From: Fasciola hepatica
Taxonomy: Eukaryota > Platyhelminthes > Trematoda > Plagiorchiida > Fasciolidae
Length of the DNA stretch: 64,000 nt
Direction: 5' to 3'
NCBI GenBank assembly: GCA_948099385.1
Contig: CANUEZ040000062.1
Coordinates: 4,209,501 to 4,273,500, forward strand
Shown: positions 10,400-22,700 of the stretch, in pieces
Numbering within the stretch: the first letter of the stretch is position 1
How the letters are laid out: every line of letters starts with the position of its first letter
Notes under the pieces: generated by a model
What the model saw: only the letters and a program-made list of their open reading frames with translations
What the model was told of the DNA's origin: nothing
Database searches by the model: none
Program-made: the position numbers and the translations under genes

Positions 10400-12615
10400 G
10401 GAAGCTTAGTTCAACTCAGTCTCTGGTAAAGTCATGCTTCATGAGGATGGAAATGAAGCAGTCTGCTGTATCTGCTTTTGCGCAGCACCGCTAGCTTCGG
10501 AGGAAGAGGACGTCGAGCTTTGCAGATACTAGAGGCAGTACTAACACAGGCGAATAAGTTGGTCTGGTTACATGTTCTTGTCGTGCGGGAAGTCAGGGAG
10601 GGAAGGAAACGATAGCGCACCAAGAGAAGCGATAGGCGACAAGTTTCTGTCATGGGTCTAGTTGCATGCAGTTATGCAGCATGCTGCGCGGGTTCCCAGT
10701 CACAGAGGTGGAAAGCATCTGTCCCTTCTCCATTACGTCAAAGCGTGGCACCCAGTTGGAACGGCCATTGGCTAAGAGTGACTATTTAGCGCTTAGGGTT
10801 AAACGAAGACTCGGCGAGGAACGGAGGGCGATTTCGTCGCTTGGTTTCTATGGACGAATTAGTACAAATGAACCATAGAGGGCAGCGGGGGAATTCAGTC
10901 GACCCCGAGTCACACAAGTGCCCCGCTAGAGAAACTTTGAAATGTCGTCGAGAATGAGATACTCGGACTTACGGAGGATTCTGCACCCCTAAGGACAGTT
11001 ATCAGTAGAAATCGACCCCTTGGCAGAATTCACAAGTCCGCAAGGCTTCAGTCATTCTTGGGCTAAGATGGGCGGCTTAAAAGCTGTACCTACCCAGGCT
11101 GGCACAGAGTAGGCATGATGGTTGGGAACATGGTTCAAGCCATCCAAAGAGCAGGATGGCGGCATCGGTCCGTACAAACCCAAAGCGGTTATGTGCCTAC
11201 TTCCAATCCCAAAGACATGCGAGAGAACGCGTGGCATCTCTGAAATGGGCACTCGAACGACCAACGCTAGTGGAGTGGATGGAGACGAAACAATCCTTAT
11301 CTTACCTACGGGGGTGTGATCGGTGGGGAAGCTGCGTAGTTCCAACACAAAGCTAGTAATCCCGTAAGTTTGAAGCTCACGGAGAAGGGAGGCATGTTGC
11401 ACCCTGTCGGAGGTCTTGGTGAAATCGACGAATGCGGCACGTGAGAGCTGGCCATCGTCGTAGGATTTTATCAGATTATCCATGGTAGTCATTATGTTAG
11501 TGATGCATGATCCTCCAGGGAGAATTCCCTGTTAGGACGGAGGGAGAGTCCTACGTGTGTGCGGACGGGGAAGGAGCCTCACTTCTGAGGATACGCTCGA
11601 CATTTGGCTGGTGACACTAGTCAGACTTATGGGTCTGTAACTAGAAGCGAGATGTCCACTGACCTGATGGATGTGTGCGATGATTGCCTTCATCCTGGTG
11701 TTGAATTAGGCTCAGCTGTCAGCAAATCGCTGGAGAAGAGATGAAAAGGATACCGCTAACGTGTCGGCTGTCTCCTCCAGAAATCAGGAGTGGGCTGAGT
11801 CAGGCCCAATAGAATAGCATAAGTTGAACCGACTGAAACCGATGAGGTGACTAAGGGTGGTGACCGAAAGCATTCGATGCATGGTATGATGGGAGGTTAT
11901 CGATATGGAGCCAAATTCTACGAAGTTGTGGACTGAAGGCCTCAGATACTGGTTTCAGAGGTGCGATTGGGTGTCCGGCTTGGTCTTTGACAGCAAGTGG
12001 CCCTGAAGATGCCCCCCTTGTACGAAGCAGTTATCGGAAGACATGCCTTACTGGCGGGTGATCGGGCTAGTACTTATCGTGGGAATGAATTTTGGTAGGA
12101 TACAATTATGTGTCCGGGTTTGCTAACGATAACTCCGGAGTCTTCTACACCAGGTGCAGGACTTGCTGCTTAATACCTGGCAAAGGTACTTGCTCTTTTT
12201 TCTAGAATGATTCTGATGGGGCGAAGGAGGGACCTCTTACTGGTCTCAGGGAGACAAACTCTAGAGAATAATAGCCCATCAACTAAGGAGAGCAAGAGTC
12301 TGAGATCCTCTGCCATATCATCGGCGGAGTTATCTGAGTTAGCAGATTTCGGCTGGGAAGGCAGGAGTGCACTGAGTTGGTCAAAAATGGTCCTATTGAA
12401 GGATCTTATAATTCGGATTTCTGAGGGCCGAGCAGACCAGCTCACAAAATAGTCGAACACAGTGAGGCTATGATCACTTATACCAAGAGGTGGCAGGTAG
12501 AGCATAACACCCATTTGGAACCATCCGTTAGCGGTGACCAGATCCAGTAGGGAGTGGTCAAGTCCCGTTAGATATCCGGTACAGTGTGCAGGGTATGAAA
12601 GCGTTAGTCTCACTC
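10400..12615 (-). pseudogene. LINE remnant 4: endonuclease end to RT thumb
   Basis: The minus-strand frame 12613-12170 (147 codons) reads DHSLLDLVTANGW and then LPPLGISDHSLTVFDYFVSW. These are the SLLDLV and SDH blocks of an APE endonuclease, followed by a linker. The frame 11492-11052 gives LDNLIKSYDDGQLSRAAFVDFT-like sequence with palm A as FVDFTKTSDRVQHASLL, close to the family's FSKAFDRVPH. Weaker thumb-like sequence continues to about 10400 (for example DCFISIL, where the family has an LRP-type block nearby). Catalytic motif C could not be found in frame. The element ends abruptly at its 5' side beside a microsatellite at 12625, so the amino-terminal part of the endonuclease is missing. 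Confidence 0.8.
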
Positions 12616-12624
12616 CCGTTGTTC

Positions 12625-12660
12625 AAGAATGACAATGATGATAATGATAATGATAACGGT
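12625..12660 (+). repeat. (GATAAT)n-like microsatellite
   Basis: A short imperfect hexamer array, with ATGATAATGATAATGATAAC visible. It lies exactly where the endonuclease frame of LINE remnant 4 stops, so it may mark the junction of that element with older sequence. Confidence 0.8.
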
Positions 12661-12746
12661 TTATTTCGGATAACCACGAGGCACGCTGTAACGCAAGATC
12701 AAACGGTACAGTTGGACTTAGAGTCCGAATTCCAAGAGGATGATTC

Positions 12747-12835
12747 ATGTATGTGCACTATAATTGTACAGGAGAAAGTATTTAGGTTACTCCTTAAGGC
12801 GGCGCCCGGCAAATTTGAACTCAAGGTCAGGTGGC
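12747..12835 (+). repeat. Dispersed repeat R1, copy 1
   Basis: This matches 34518-34604 in the same orientation. A GTATGTGCA block and a TAGGTT block are followed by the near-identical string GCCCGGCAAATTT and then AAGGTCAGG. Total similarity runs over about 85-90 bp. It is a short dispersed repeat of unknown type. The overlapping open frames (12586-12936 and 12764-13093) look like chance frames, because the second copy would not encode the same protein downstream. Confidence 0.6.
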
Positions 12836-13745
12836 CAACCCGGCCAAGTCGGGTTGGAGCTTGTCGGAGGCAGTCGACTCTTACTCATATATTACAAAAA
12901 GAGGGACTGCGCAACGAAAGAACCAAACAGAATTGACGAAAGTTTTGTTCACCTTGAGGAAAAAGAAGTTTCCAAGGGTGACAAAAACCAGCGCATGACT
13001 CTTACGCTGCTTACAGAAGGAACCGATGGGCTTAGTGGCCCTGTGGTCCCTACAAAAGAAGCTGCGGGCCTTGCCTTCAGAATGGAGGCCTAAGTAAGGG
13101 ACCCACACCCAACAGGCAGCACAACTAGGATTTGTCCCAAAATGCCACAGATAGGCAATGGAAATTCGTCTGCATATGTGGCAGGCACGCCTGAGACGAC
13201 AATTCTCACGGCGAGTACACAGATCTCAAAGGCTTATCCTGCATTCAGAGCCCCAACTTTCTTGAAGCAGAAAAGAGAGGACCAGTTGACTGAGCTCAAG
13301 CCATGAAAGGCAGGAAGGCCCATAGTGAATAATGTGTAAGAACTCTACGGTCAGACCAGCCAAGGCTCCTGGTATTAGCAAACCAAATGAAGGATTTGCA
13401 TGAGGGTATCTCATCCATGGGAAGGGTTTCAGTCTGCTAGCTCCCAATGATAAATCAAGCGGAAAATTCAAGGAAGGAATGAAAGCCTACGCAAAGCTTA
13501 GCTGGGGAGAGGGTCTGTGTCACTGCGAATAGTGGGCTTTTCGAGCCTTACTGCTCTTAGAAGAGCGCACGTGATGGGGACGTGAAAGACATGGCTCTCG
13601 AGCAAAGGCGTACAAAAAGCTAGGCTAATGCTAGACTAGTTCGCCAAAGAGTCCATCCGAGATGGTTACCTGGAGGGGCCAACAGTGGTGGCCCAATCAA
13701 CCTCCATCGGTAGTTCTACCAAAGTCGAATCACGCAGAAAGAGTT
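12836..13745. other. Unassigned stretch
   Basis: Short frames occur on both strands, including one at 13226-13471 on the minus strand with a hydrophobic segment, but there is no motif I can name. There may be remaining portions of the repeat that carries R1. Nothing else is visible. Confidence 0.4.
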
Positions 13746-13755
13746 ACCAGAATGG

Positions 13756-14148
13756 TTGCCAACTGTTATCGCAACATGTGACCCGCCCTTAGCTCTTTTC
13801 CGTCTTATGGTATGTCCCATTTTACCCCTCCGCAACTCCAACATCCCCAGCCTCTTCGCCAAGCAACTTAACCGTATTCTACTCTTACCCCACCGCATAC
13901 TATGCAAACAGACTATTCATACCAATGTCTCTTCCATTAGCAGCCCTTCCGCTACTATTCCACCCCCTCACACTCCTTCCGTGGGGCACTGCGAGATTTC
14001 TGCCGCTTCAACCAACTCTATCCAAGACATCACACCTGTCTCACTCCAGTCCCACTTACCCTGTCATTCGTCACTCTCCTCACAAGGCGGCTGTCAAAAT
14101 CATGGCTGCTCCTCCCCTATGCCCTCCACCCTCATTCCGACCCCCTAG
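13756..14148 (+). pseudogene. Pro/Ser/Thr-rich frame upstream of LINE 5, possible ORF1 remnant
   Basis: A 130-codon frame rich in Pro, Ser, Thr and His, with no zinc knuckle or RNA-binding motif visible. It lies about 400 bp upstream of, and on the same strand as, the endonuclease of LINE 5, where a two-ORF LINE would carry ORF1 or a 5' UTR. The composition could equally come from C-rich non-coding DNA. I call it ORF1-like only because of position. Confidence 0.25.
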
Positions 14149-14449
14149 CATCCTTATAAGCTCTCCCCCAGTTTACACGTGATCTGTCCCGAAGGTCCCA
14201 CATGGAGTCAACATGCCCCCCACCAGATCTTTTACCCCTCGCTACCAAATCATCTCAGCATCCAGTGATAATCTCAACTGGACTTTATGAGTGTTTATCC
14301 CGGAATACAATCTGCGGGGATAAGGATAAGGCAGTCCAAATGGAAGCAAACACCTCACTTCCAGTCTTCTTTTGTGGGTGACCCGTTTATTGATCGCCAC
14401 CCTCCTACGCACATTTTGGCCACCTAATCCACTGACGACTGGAGGCATC

Positions 14450-15060
14450 CCACAGGAATGCTTTCCATGGCACTATTCGACTCCCGTTCCTTCTAGAACA
14501 AGCTTTCCGCTGTAAAAAGACTGACCGCCATCCACAACTTCGACATTATCGTGATGGCTGAGACCAGGCTCACTGAGTACACACCTGCTGATCAAATAAC
14601 ACTTACCGGTTACCAAACCTTCACGACTCAGCGAATCTACCGCTGCGGTGGAGGTTGCATGGAGCATGTCGAGTGCAGCCTGTCTGCCACCTCACTGAAC
14701 AGTGCCGTGCTGACAAATGTTGAAGGTTCTAAATGGCTTAAAATTTATTTCAGATGACCATAGCTTCAGGTTGTGTGTACCGACCCACCAGCAATGACAC
14801 TTCTACGTTTACCCTTCTCATAGCTAATCTGCCATAGTTTATGGCAGGCGACCTCAGTGCCTCGGGCGTAAACTGGTATTCCCTTGCCGCCATCTACAAA
14901 TATTTGCAATTCGCCTAAGGCATTCGCCTGGGCCAATGGACTTAACATGTAAAACAGCCTAACAGGAAGAATAGCATTCTTGATCTGATGTTTACACTGG
15001 GTCTAACAAAGATTTCTGCCTCCGGGTAGTGGCCATAAAATCGTCAGTCGCAGATTTCAA
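14450..15060 (+). pseudogene. LINE 5: APE-type endonuclease domain
   Basis: The plus-strand translation starts with LSMALFDSRSF and KLSAVKRLTAIHNFDIIVMA, followed by ETRLTEYTPADQITLTGY. This is the usual opening of a LINE endonuclease, with the catalytic Glu of the ETWL-type block kept. A GGGC block follows near 14650. After frame changes come CVYRPTS (14779) and MAGDLSASGVNW, where the family has GDFNAPxxNW, so the Asn that follows the GDF block is lost. Near 14960 the frame reads RKNSILDLMFT, and then PLPGSGHK, where SDH is expected. Several stops interrupt it. Target-site nicking would be its role in an intact element. Confidence 0.85.
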
Positions 15061-17180
15061 GTCAAGCCACGCACTGATAGAGTACTGTGTAACGGTTCCT
15101 CATTCCACCAATTTAAATGGGACCATATCTCTTCGCATATTCGCTCCAGAAGCTGGGATGAGTTCTTCAAAACAGCGAATCCTTAGTACCCCTGTGACCC
15201 CCCCCTTCGCAAGTTTGCACTCAAGCTTAGGAAGCATATCACGCCTCCACTATCCATCCAGATCAGCAAGTTACCATATAACCAGACATATGCAGAAATA
15301 CGGTGAACTTTGACGGCAGTACCAACGAGACGGGGACTTTTCTACAGTCTTAAGAGTGGAACACCTCTCCCGAGAAACCCACCGCAAGGCCCGTGGCCTA
15401 CCACTAAGGCAAGAAACCAAGGCACTACGCTATCCGAACAGAGCTCAAGAGCCAGACCGGTTGCACAGTGCTCGTGCCCCGCAACCAACTCAAAGTATAA
15501 AACAGATCATCCGTTTGGACAATCTCATAAACGCCTCGAAAGGTAGCCGACAAGTTTAACATATTATTTACAACCACCTTGTCTCGCGCTCCAGCGTGTA
15601 CCCAGCTTGCCACCCCATATATCAAAAATTCCTCACGCAGTTCTATTACGGTCACTGCTACGGGCATAAGCAGATACATCCACAATTTCAAATCCATCCA
15701 CCGCCCCGGACCTGACGGCCTGCCGCCAGTAATATTCGCCCTTGGTGGCCCGGATATTACCCTTCTACTACTGAACCCACAAAATCTATCTCTGCAAACC
15801 GGAACCTTCCCAAGCCGATGGAAGGAATCTATTGTCATCCCCAGGCACCAGAAAGGCCCAGTGCGTGGCAGTACCAAACCACCTCTCGATTAATCACGGG
15901 CCAATGATCTCGAGGCTGCTAGAAAGAGTCGTGAAACACTACCTGATCGACTACCCTTCTGCGCATAAACTCATTGGCCTCAGACGGCACGGATTTATCA
16001 GATCACGCCCGTATTCGACCTTACAACTCGACTTTCTGAACTTGGTAAACACAGATGCCGGCAGAGGCAAAACACTCGTCATCACTTATTTTGATATGAC
16101 AATAGCCTTCGGCAAAGTCCCGCACCTGAAGTTGCTGGACGAGATTAGAGGAAACGGGATTGAAAACATCCTACTCAGTTGATTTAAGTCCTACCCACAA
16201 GACCGTCATTAGGTTACCTGCTTCAAGCTCTAGAAGTCAGACCCACCCCCGGTAAACAGCGGGGTTATCCAAAGGGGCGTTTCAGGACCAACGATGCTTT
16301 ACCAAAAATTAGTGACGTTTGCAATGTCATCACTTATGGCGAAATTTTCTTATTCGCCGACAATATGAAGATATCCTATGAATTCGAGCAAGGGAACCTA
16401 CCTGTTTCACCAGATGACGTCAAGGTCGACAAAAAGTCTTTATCTTCCTGGTGTGGTTGTTGGAAAATGGAATTTTCGGAGAACGAAAGCAGTTGTCTCG
16501 CGCCAAACTGCAATATTCCTCATGATATTCTAAAGACTAATGGATTCCCACTCCCAAGTTCCCCAGGAATACGAGACCTTGGACTAGAATACCCTTACGC
16601 TTTCAATTTCTCTGAACACACTTCCTAAGTAACTGTACAAGCAAACAAGCCCCTTGACCTGTTGCAGAGCAATTTCCTTCCCTTAAACAGTAAGTTAGAG
16701 ATTTATAAAACTCATGTTCGTCCAACCCTAGAGTGCAGTGCACTTGTGTTCTCAAATATACACAAACGTGACATTATCGACACCAAAAATGTACAGCATT
16801 GACTGAACAAAAAACTATTTGAGCCCTCCATGAGCCTCAGCTACCAACAGCGATGTGCGCTTATGCGGCTTGACCCTGTGTGGCTTAGAAGGATAAAACC
16901 CATTCTTGCAGTTTCGTTTATTTTATCCACGGGAAAGATGAATACCCCAGCAAAGCTCAGTTCATTAAAAACCCGACACATCAACTGCGCAATAGGGGAC
17001 ACCTCACAAAGATCCCTACTGCTCGGGAATCCTTAGAGAGAAATTTCTACCTCCATAAATATGCAACTTTGTGCAATAAGCTCCTGGGTTATATCCGTTC
17101 CGTGGATACCCAAGTCATATTAAGGTCTGGGCTACACGTAGAGCTAGACATCCAAATACTGATCGCTCTCATAAATCTAT
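15061..17180 (+). pseudogene. LINE 5: reverse transcriptase and C-terminal region
   Basis: After a linker (WDEFF at about 15160), the frame 15579-15893 carries HRPGPDGLPPVIFALGGPDI, the RT amino-terminal block, and then LQTGTFPSRWKESIVIPRH. The frame 15832-16182 continues with an NxGPMISRLLERVVKHYL block, RRHGFIRSRPYSTLQ, and palm A as YFDMTIAFGKVPH. Palm C at about 16347 reads LFADNMKISY, so the second Asp of FADD is Asn. The thumb follows (16365-16628, LSSWCGCWKMEF), then an ALVFSN block (about 16745) and RLDPVWLRRIKP (16870). The region ends near 17120-17180. At least five frame breaks are present. It shares its carboxy-terminal motifs with LINE remnant 9 at 37 kb, so both belong to one family. 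CR1-like is the best class assignment. Confidence 0.88.
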
Positions 17181-20035
17181 ATATGACTACTGATGGAGCT
17201 TACAAGGAAAGCTTTGGGTGCTAACCTGAACCATCGATAATCTCTGGGATGTGCCGCATCATTCACCGTCGTTGCCATCATCTTAGCCTAAACCTGCCAG
17301 GTTACAATGCCTAAACTTAGTTACTTTCATGACCGAGGCCAGTGCCTCCGAAATCGCGTTTGAATATGCGGAATACCGCCGGTTGCATGAATGACAGTCC
17401 CCAAAACTTCCCAGTGCTAATTCTTATTTATTCTTCGCCTCTGTCTCTAACCTAAGGCGCAGCACCTTTCAGACTCCTCAACTTCCGTCCGGTGGTCACC
17501 CAAACCGAACCACTAGGCACCCATAGCTCAAATTCCCCCTATCACATAACTTAAGCGCCCTCCCGTGGTTGGCCTACATAACACCTGGTAATTGACCAAC
17601 AAAACTACAAACCATCAGTGGATCGTTTCGATGCGTCAAGTTAATAGTGCTGCAAGTGGTACCCCATCCTTGTGCAAAGTGGTGTTTTGGTGAACATGGA
17701 TCCCAGTGAATAATCGCAGGCTGTGGTTGACTCTACCTCCCCCTGCACTTCTTGTCCCACTTAAACCACCTCAGGGTTCCGACTTCACCGATACGGCGAG
17801 TGTTAGCTCGACACATCTGAAAACCTTCCTGGCTGTGATGGTCTCCCTGCACAGTGTTGACCACCGATGAGACGACCTGAACATCAAAAAGTAAGAGATT
17901 GACATAAAAAGCGAGGAAAAATACCCCACTATTTTGTGTTCCAGGCACACCAGCCTTGTCACATGTGACCCATGTCTCCGGGCTGTAGTGTTGTTACGGA
18001 TTCACTGGTGCGGCTGACCCATTCCCGACACGGCCTGTTACGTGCGGTCCATGTTTCGGCCGGGGCTTTGGAGCTGTGACTTCCCACCGAAAGCAGCTCC
18101 ACATTCTCTGACGGGCAGATATCTGACTGTCAGAAAACTATACAAAATAATAAAAACTTTTGAAAAGTGTGGATCACTCTCGGAGCGCCACGAGTTGGAT
18201 GCTAATAGATGTGTACCGCGCTACCTCACTGTCTGAAGTAGGCCCTAGTGCAGCCCACACTGAGCAGCGAATGTAGACTACTAAAGTTGGCTTCCTTGAA
18301 GAAAATTCGCCGCAATCCTGTTCCCAACTCTCACGGTTCTCCAAACCAGTCCTCACGTGGGTATTGTCCTGCATTGCAATGTGATAACAATGAAAAAGAT
18401 ACCACGATAACCTTGCGATCACCACCACATCAGATCTTCCTGCTCACACTCGAGTGTAATTCCAGTAAGCTAGCAAAATTTAGTAGGAGCAAAGACAAAT
18501 TTACGTCTACGTTTCTCGGCACATGACCGATTTCTTCTTATGCATCACCACCGAAACCCTCATAGTTTCCTCTACCTTAGGGCACCTCAGAAACTACTCA
18601 GCATAGAATAACCACTACGCCAGGAGAGGCAGCAACAAGTGTAGCGCTATGCTAACAGCGCACTAGCCCCATCCACCGGCATACTGTTCTTTCAAACCTA
18701 TACTACAGCCTCGGTGCAAGACTGCGTTCTGCGCAAGCAAACGGCATTGAGGGTTACCATTTCTAATTTTCCTTAACCGTAAAGCCTTAGGTTTTTTATT
18801 AGTATCCGAGCACTGTCGCGCCAACCTGTGAATCATAAACCCTTTGGAATGCATACAGAGTTGCCTTATCGGTGTACGCAACTTTGCTAGCGTGTAGCAG
18901 TAAAGCACTATCCCCTGCTAGCCTACTTTACCCAGAACGTGGAGTAGGAACCGCTGACTGCTTCAACGAAACTTATTCCATGCCCAATTCATATAAACCT
19001 AACCAGCTTAGTATTTTGTCACCATATATTACCATAATCCACAGCTGGAACCACATCCAGACTGCAATCCCCTTCTGTTCCAGGTTCGTCGTCTCCCGCT
19101 ATCTCGGCCGCTAAACTGGATAAATAATGATGCCACTTCGATTCGTACCGACGTAGACCTAAGTGAAAACTTTCATAGCAACAGGGACAGCAATCAAACA
19201 ACCCGACAGGAAATACTACCAAATGCCTATCAGATCATTTGACACTTTTTAATGCAAAGCCCATTCTGCCTTTATCGTCATTACAGGCAACATAAATACC
19301 AGTTAACGCGCATTCTGCCAATATACCGGTCAATACCAGCCATCAGTTTGTTCCGTCATATCTCACTATACCCGGCTGGTAGGCAGAAAAATACTTCAAC
19401 CCCCAAGCGAACCGTACCCATGGGATGTTGTACTTTACCGGTAATGATGCCGAATAAGGCTGAGGCCAAATGCGTCAATATATATATATATGTCCGTGAA
19501 ACAGAATAAAAACTCTGAAGTCCATGAAGAGATTTCCTGCTATAGAATCCGTTGCAACGGTTAATTTTCCCCTCGAACTGTAGCCGGTTGGAAATTGACT
19601 CTCCGCTTCTCCAGGGCCTCCCAGTTACGTTTTCCTATTTCAGGTTACTGATCCTGAAATTAAACTCACCATTTTATGGACTGCTGTTCCTTCCGCATCC
19701 ACCAGCGTTCTCAAGTAGACTTTCATAAAATTGGTTTCACGCCTCCCTGTTTCAAAACTCATCCCATTTATTGAACTCCGGCAAATCCGCCTTTCAGGGT
19801 CTGCATTATCTTCTTGCATCGCTATTCTTTTCGCATGCTTCGATGTTTCCGAGTATATTTCCACACAATTATTTTTCTCTCTTTTGTTCAGAAATTACTC
19901 TGTTCCCAGAACCCCAGTAGGCCTCCGTTTTCCTTGGCTTGCGTCATTTTCGTTTATAATGCATCTTGAGCACTATGTGTTAACGATCTTCTCGGCATCC
20001 CAGCGGCACACCACCGTCCAGCTCGAACTCCAGTT
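17181..20035. other. Unassigned 2.8-kb stretch
   Basis: No retroelement motif could be read in any frame. Small frames occur at 17733-17948 (minus), 18174-18428 (minus), 18872-19114 (plus) and 19731-20057 (plus), and none shows a domain. The only simple feature is a short (TA)n run at about 19478-19491. A decayed 5' part of LINE 6 may lie at the right end. Confidence 0.4.
19476..19492. repeat. (TA)n microsatellite
   Basis: A short perfect run of alternating T and A, seven to eight units, within otherwise unassigned DNA. Confidence 0.8.
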
Positions 20036-21170
20036 CCAGCCCAGCACGGTTTCTTAAAAAACCCACCTTGTCTGACCACTTTCTTGTACCCCCTGGATGA
20101 AGTGGCTGGACGACTGAATGAAAGTAGGCAGGTAGAGGTACGTCACTTGGACTCCAATAGGGCATTAGACTCCCGTAATCATCCTCTGTTGCTGAGCGAG
20201 TGAGGGGTGTCCAGTATAGGTGGATCAGCGGGTGGATGGCGGGAGTATTTCTTTTCCAGCGAGAAGTTTTACTTCAAAGTGAGGACGGGTGCTCTATTTG
20301 CTTGAACTTTACAAGTGGCATACCTCGGGAATCAGCCTAAAGCTCGACAATATTCCTGTTGTTTAATAATGACCTAGCACCCATCCTTCAGTCACCCGGT
20401 CATTTTCGCAGATGATGTGGGAGCTCTAAAATCTGATGGTAAGGGCGACTTAGGCAGGGATATGGGAAACGTCCTGGACCGGGCGCTCAAGTGGGAATCA
20501 CCACTGAGAGCTGGAAACGGCCATCTATTTTCAAGGGAAGCAAAAAGCCTGGCTGTCGTGCATGACCAGGCGCTTCTCATAATGGAAGCAATTGTAAGGG
20601 TTCATGGTTTGGGGTCATCGGCAGCAAGGGTTTCAAGTGGTTAGACGAGTGCAGCTTTATTACGCAAGAGGCTCGTGGGAAACTCTCTAGATGTGATCAT
20701 TACTGCCGTGCCAGAAGCCGGAAATATTCATACAGATAGCACGGCTTCAGAACTATCTTACTCAGAAGGTAGAATTCAAGCTTGGATACATTGCACAAAA
20801 ACGGGAGCAGCCTGCTCCAAGAACTTTCAACTTCCTGCGACGTGGGTGGTTTTGAGGGCAGAGGGGTAAGGTATACGAACAAATATTCTGCAATTTTGAA
20901 CGACTTTTGTCGGAAAGGAAGATGATTCCAGGGGATTTCGTGGGAATGTCGAAGGTACCGGAAGGATTTTCTGGTCTACTCCGGATGGTTTATCCCAAAC
21001 AACTTTGGATTCACGAACGAGGAGACTTGAGAAGAAGCTGAAGAACTTTCGAGTTGGGTTTATAACCAGATGGCCCTTAGTCAAAACGGGGTGGTGGACA
21101 GCCGGTATATTCCGATCGGTGGGACGATAGACCGGTAAATAACCTAGTCGTCGGTAGGGACCCTAGACTG
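20036..21170 (+). pseudogene. LINE remnant 6: RT palm, thumb and C-terminus
   Basis: The plus strand near 20080 reads YPLDEVAGRLNESRQVEVRH and then LDSNRALDSRNHPLLL, a decayed palm A (the family has LDFSKAFDSVNHRLLL). At 20395 it gives PVIFADDVGALKSDGK, with the catalytic FADD intact, and then LDRALKWESPLRAGN. The thumb and carboxy-terminal parts continue, with a TRRLEKK block near 21020 and FSQNGVVDSRY near 21075, matching the VVxxWN block near the end of CR1-like RTs. The GVPQGS block is strongly altered (VAYLGNQP). The frame 20417-20644 is the best-preserved portion. This is a 5'-truncated copy, because no endonuclease could be read upstream. Confidence 0.8.
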
Positions 21171-22700
21171 TTAGTGGAATCAGATTAGCCCCGGAGGTGA
21201 GCCTTGCTCATGGTAAACGGATGGATTAAGGATAGTCCCATGCTCCGTCTGCAGTGTATTGTAATCGACGTTCGCACTTGTAGCTTCCCGTCTCAGTGAG
21301 CTCTCATGATACACAAAGCCTCTTGTAGGTGACTTGTGCTGGGGTTTTACGCTTCTATCTAATTTATAGCCTGGATTCGACGAAGTACATGATGCAGAAA
21401 TGGTCGGATAACTTGTAGACCCCGTCAAAAAATTTCGAAGGCCCAGATGGACTTGATCATTACCTTTCCAGAGCAAAATGAATTTAAATGAGCCTTCCCA
21501 GGAAGGTTTATCCACAAAATACAAGGGCTTATTTTCCTCACTCCTATGGTTCATAAAAGTAGCCCTGCCAAGTCTACTTTTCAGTCTGGATCTAAGGCTT
21601 TCTTGAAAGTCTTCAAGTCACCTCATCTAACATTATCTCTTGACAGGCTATATTACGGGGATAAAACTCTATCAGAGAAGAAAATTGGCTCGTGTTCAGC
21701 TTTAAGGGTGTCCCTCGTAGCCTGAGGCTACACCCTCTGAAGCAGCACTGGGGAGCAGAAACGAACAAATCAACCGCCCCTGACAGAACCTTTATGATCT
21801 TGAAAGGTTATGTTATGTCCCCCAGTCTCTGCTGTCTTGTCCCGAATGCAGTTGGCGGGGGAAGCCTCGCTAGTACGAATGGACGACTCTTCTGCAGGAA
21901 AGCGCGGTGAGAATCAGTACGAGCAAGCAACTGAGAAAGCAAAAAAGTTTGTAACTGCCTCATTCAAAGGTATATGCAATAAGAAACGCAAGACGATTGT
22001 AAGACCAGATTATTTTGCTCAGGGTCCTGCAACACCTAACGAAATGTATTTGGATGAAACACGACAAACGTCAACTGCGCATGTGTGTACACGATTGCAA
22101 GCACGTGGCCGTGAATGGAAAGGGTGTGGGTCATGCTCGTGCAAAAAAATCACTGTACTGGCCAAACACAAAATTCAAAACGTGCCCAAGAGAAAGTTTC
22201 AAGATATTCCAGAAGCTTGGCGGGAGATTTTCCCTTGGCCAAATATCCCCGTTTTTCCAAGAGGCTGCACGGCTTTGGAGCTTTCCCTTTCCCCAAGATA
22301 AAAGGAGTCTGTAGGAGACTGACGAGTGCAAATCACGGGCCTCTGTCCTGTGTGGTCTCAAAATGATTTCCGACGAATTTTCTTCTGTCCAACGAACAGG
22401 GAAGACTCAATTCGGTGGTCGGATATATGACTGTATTTTATACAACGTGGTATTGAATCAATATTGGCACTAAGAAGACAAGAACAAACGAATGCTACAG
22501 TGAGGCGGAAAGCAAACCAAGAACGTGCACAGTCAGGGGGAAACTGGTAGAGGAAGTGATTTGTGAAAGAGTTCAACGGAAACTTGCGGAGGTCAGTTTG
22601 GTTTAACAAGCGCGACTAGAAGAAACGGTGAAATGGAAACCAGGCTTCAGAAAAAAATCGTAGAGGGAATTGATCCGAAGCGGTGTTCAGATAATGGTCA
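21171..22700. other. Unassigned stretch with an unrecognised 163-codon frame
   Basis: The 3' end of LINE 6 probably fades into this stretch. Beyond it, only the frame described separately at 21810-22301 stands out. Overlapping minus frames (21180-21554, 22131-22361, 22358-22609) show no motif. Confidence 0.4.
21810..22301 (+). other. Unrecognised open frame, 163 codons
   Basis: The longest open frame in the window. The product is basic, with many Lys and Arg residues. It carries a short Cys-rich patch around residues 110-116 (CGSCSC) and the string EKAKKFVTASFKGICNKKRK near residue 50. There is no known domain, signal peptide or membrane segment. Two other plus-strand frames overlap it (22015-22314 and 22115-22366), which argues for a stop-poor stretch rather than selection. 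No splice-site or promoter evidence was found. It could be a decayed retroelement ORF1, a host exon or chance. Confidence 0.15.

Noticed and set aside
10395..10420. tRNA B-box-like AGTTCAACTC
   Set aside because: No A box at the right distance and no cloverleaf could be drawn.
15425..15877. 150-codon minus-strand open frame
   Set aside because: It is antisense to the RT start of LINE 5 (GPDGLPP and GTFPSRWK blocks on the plus strand).
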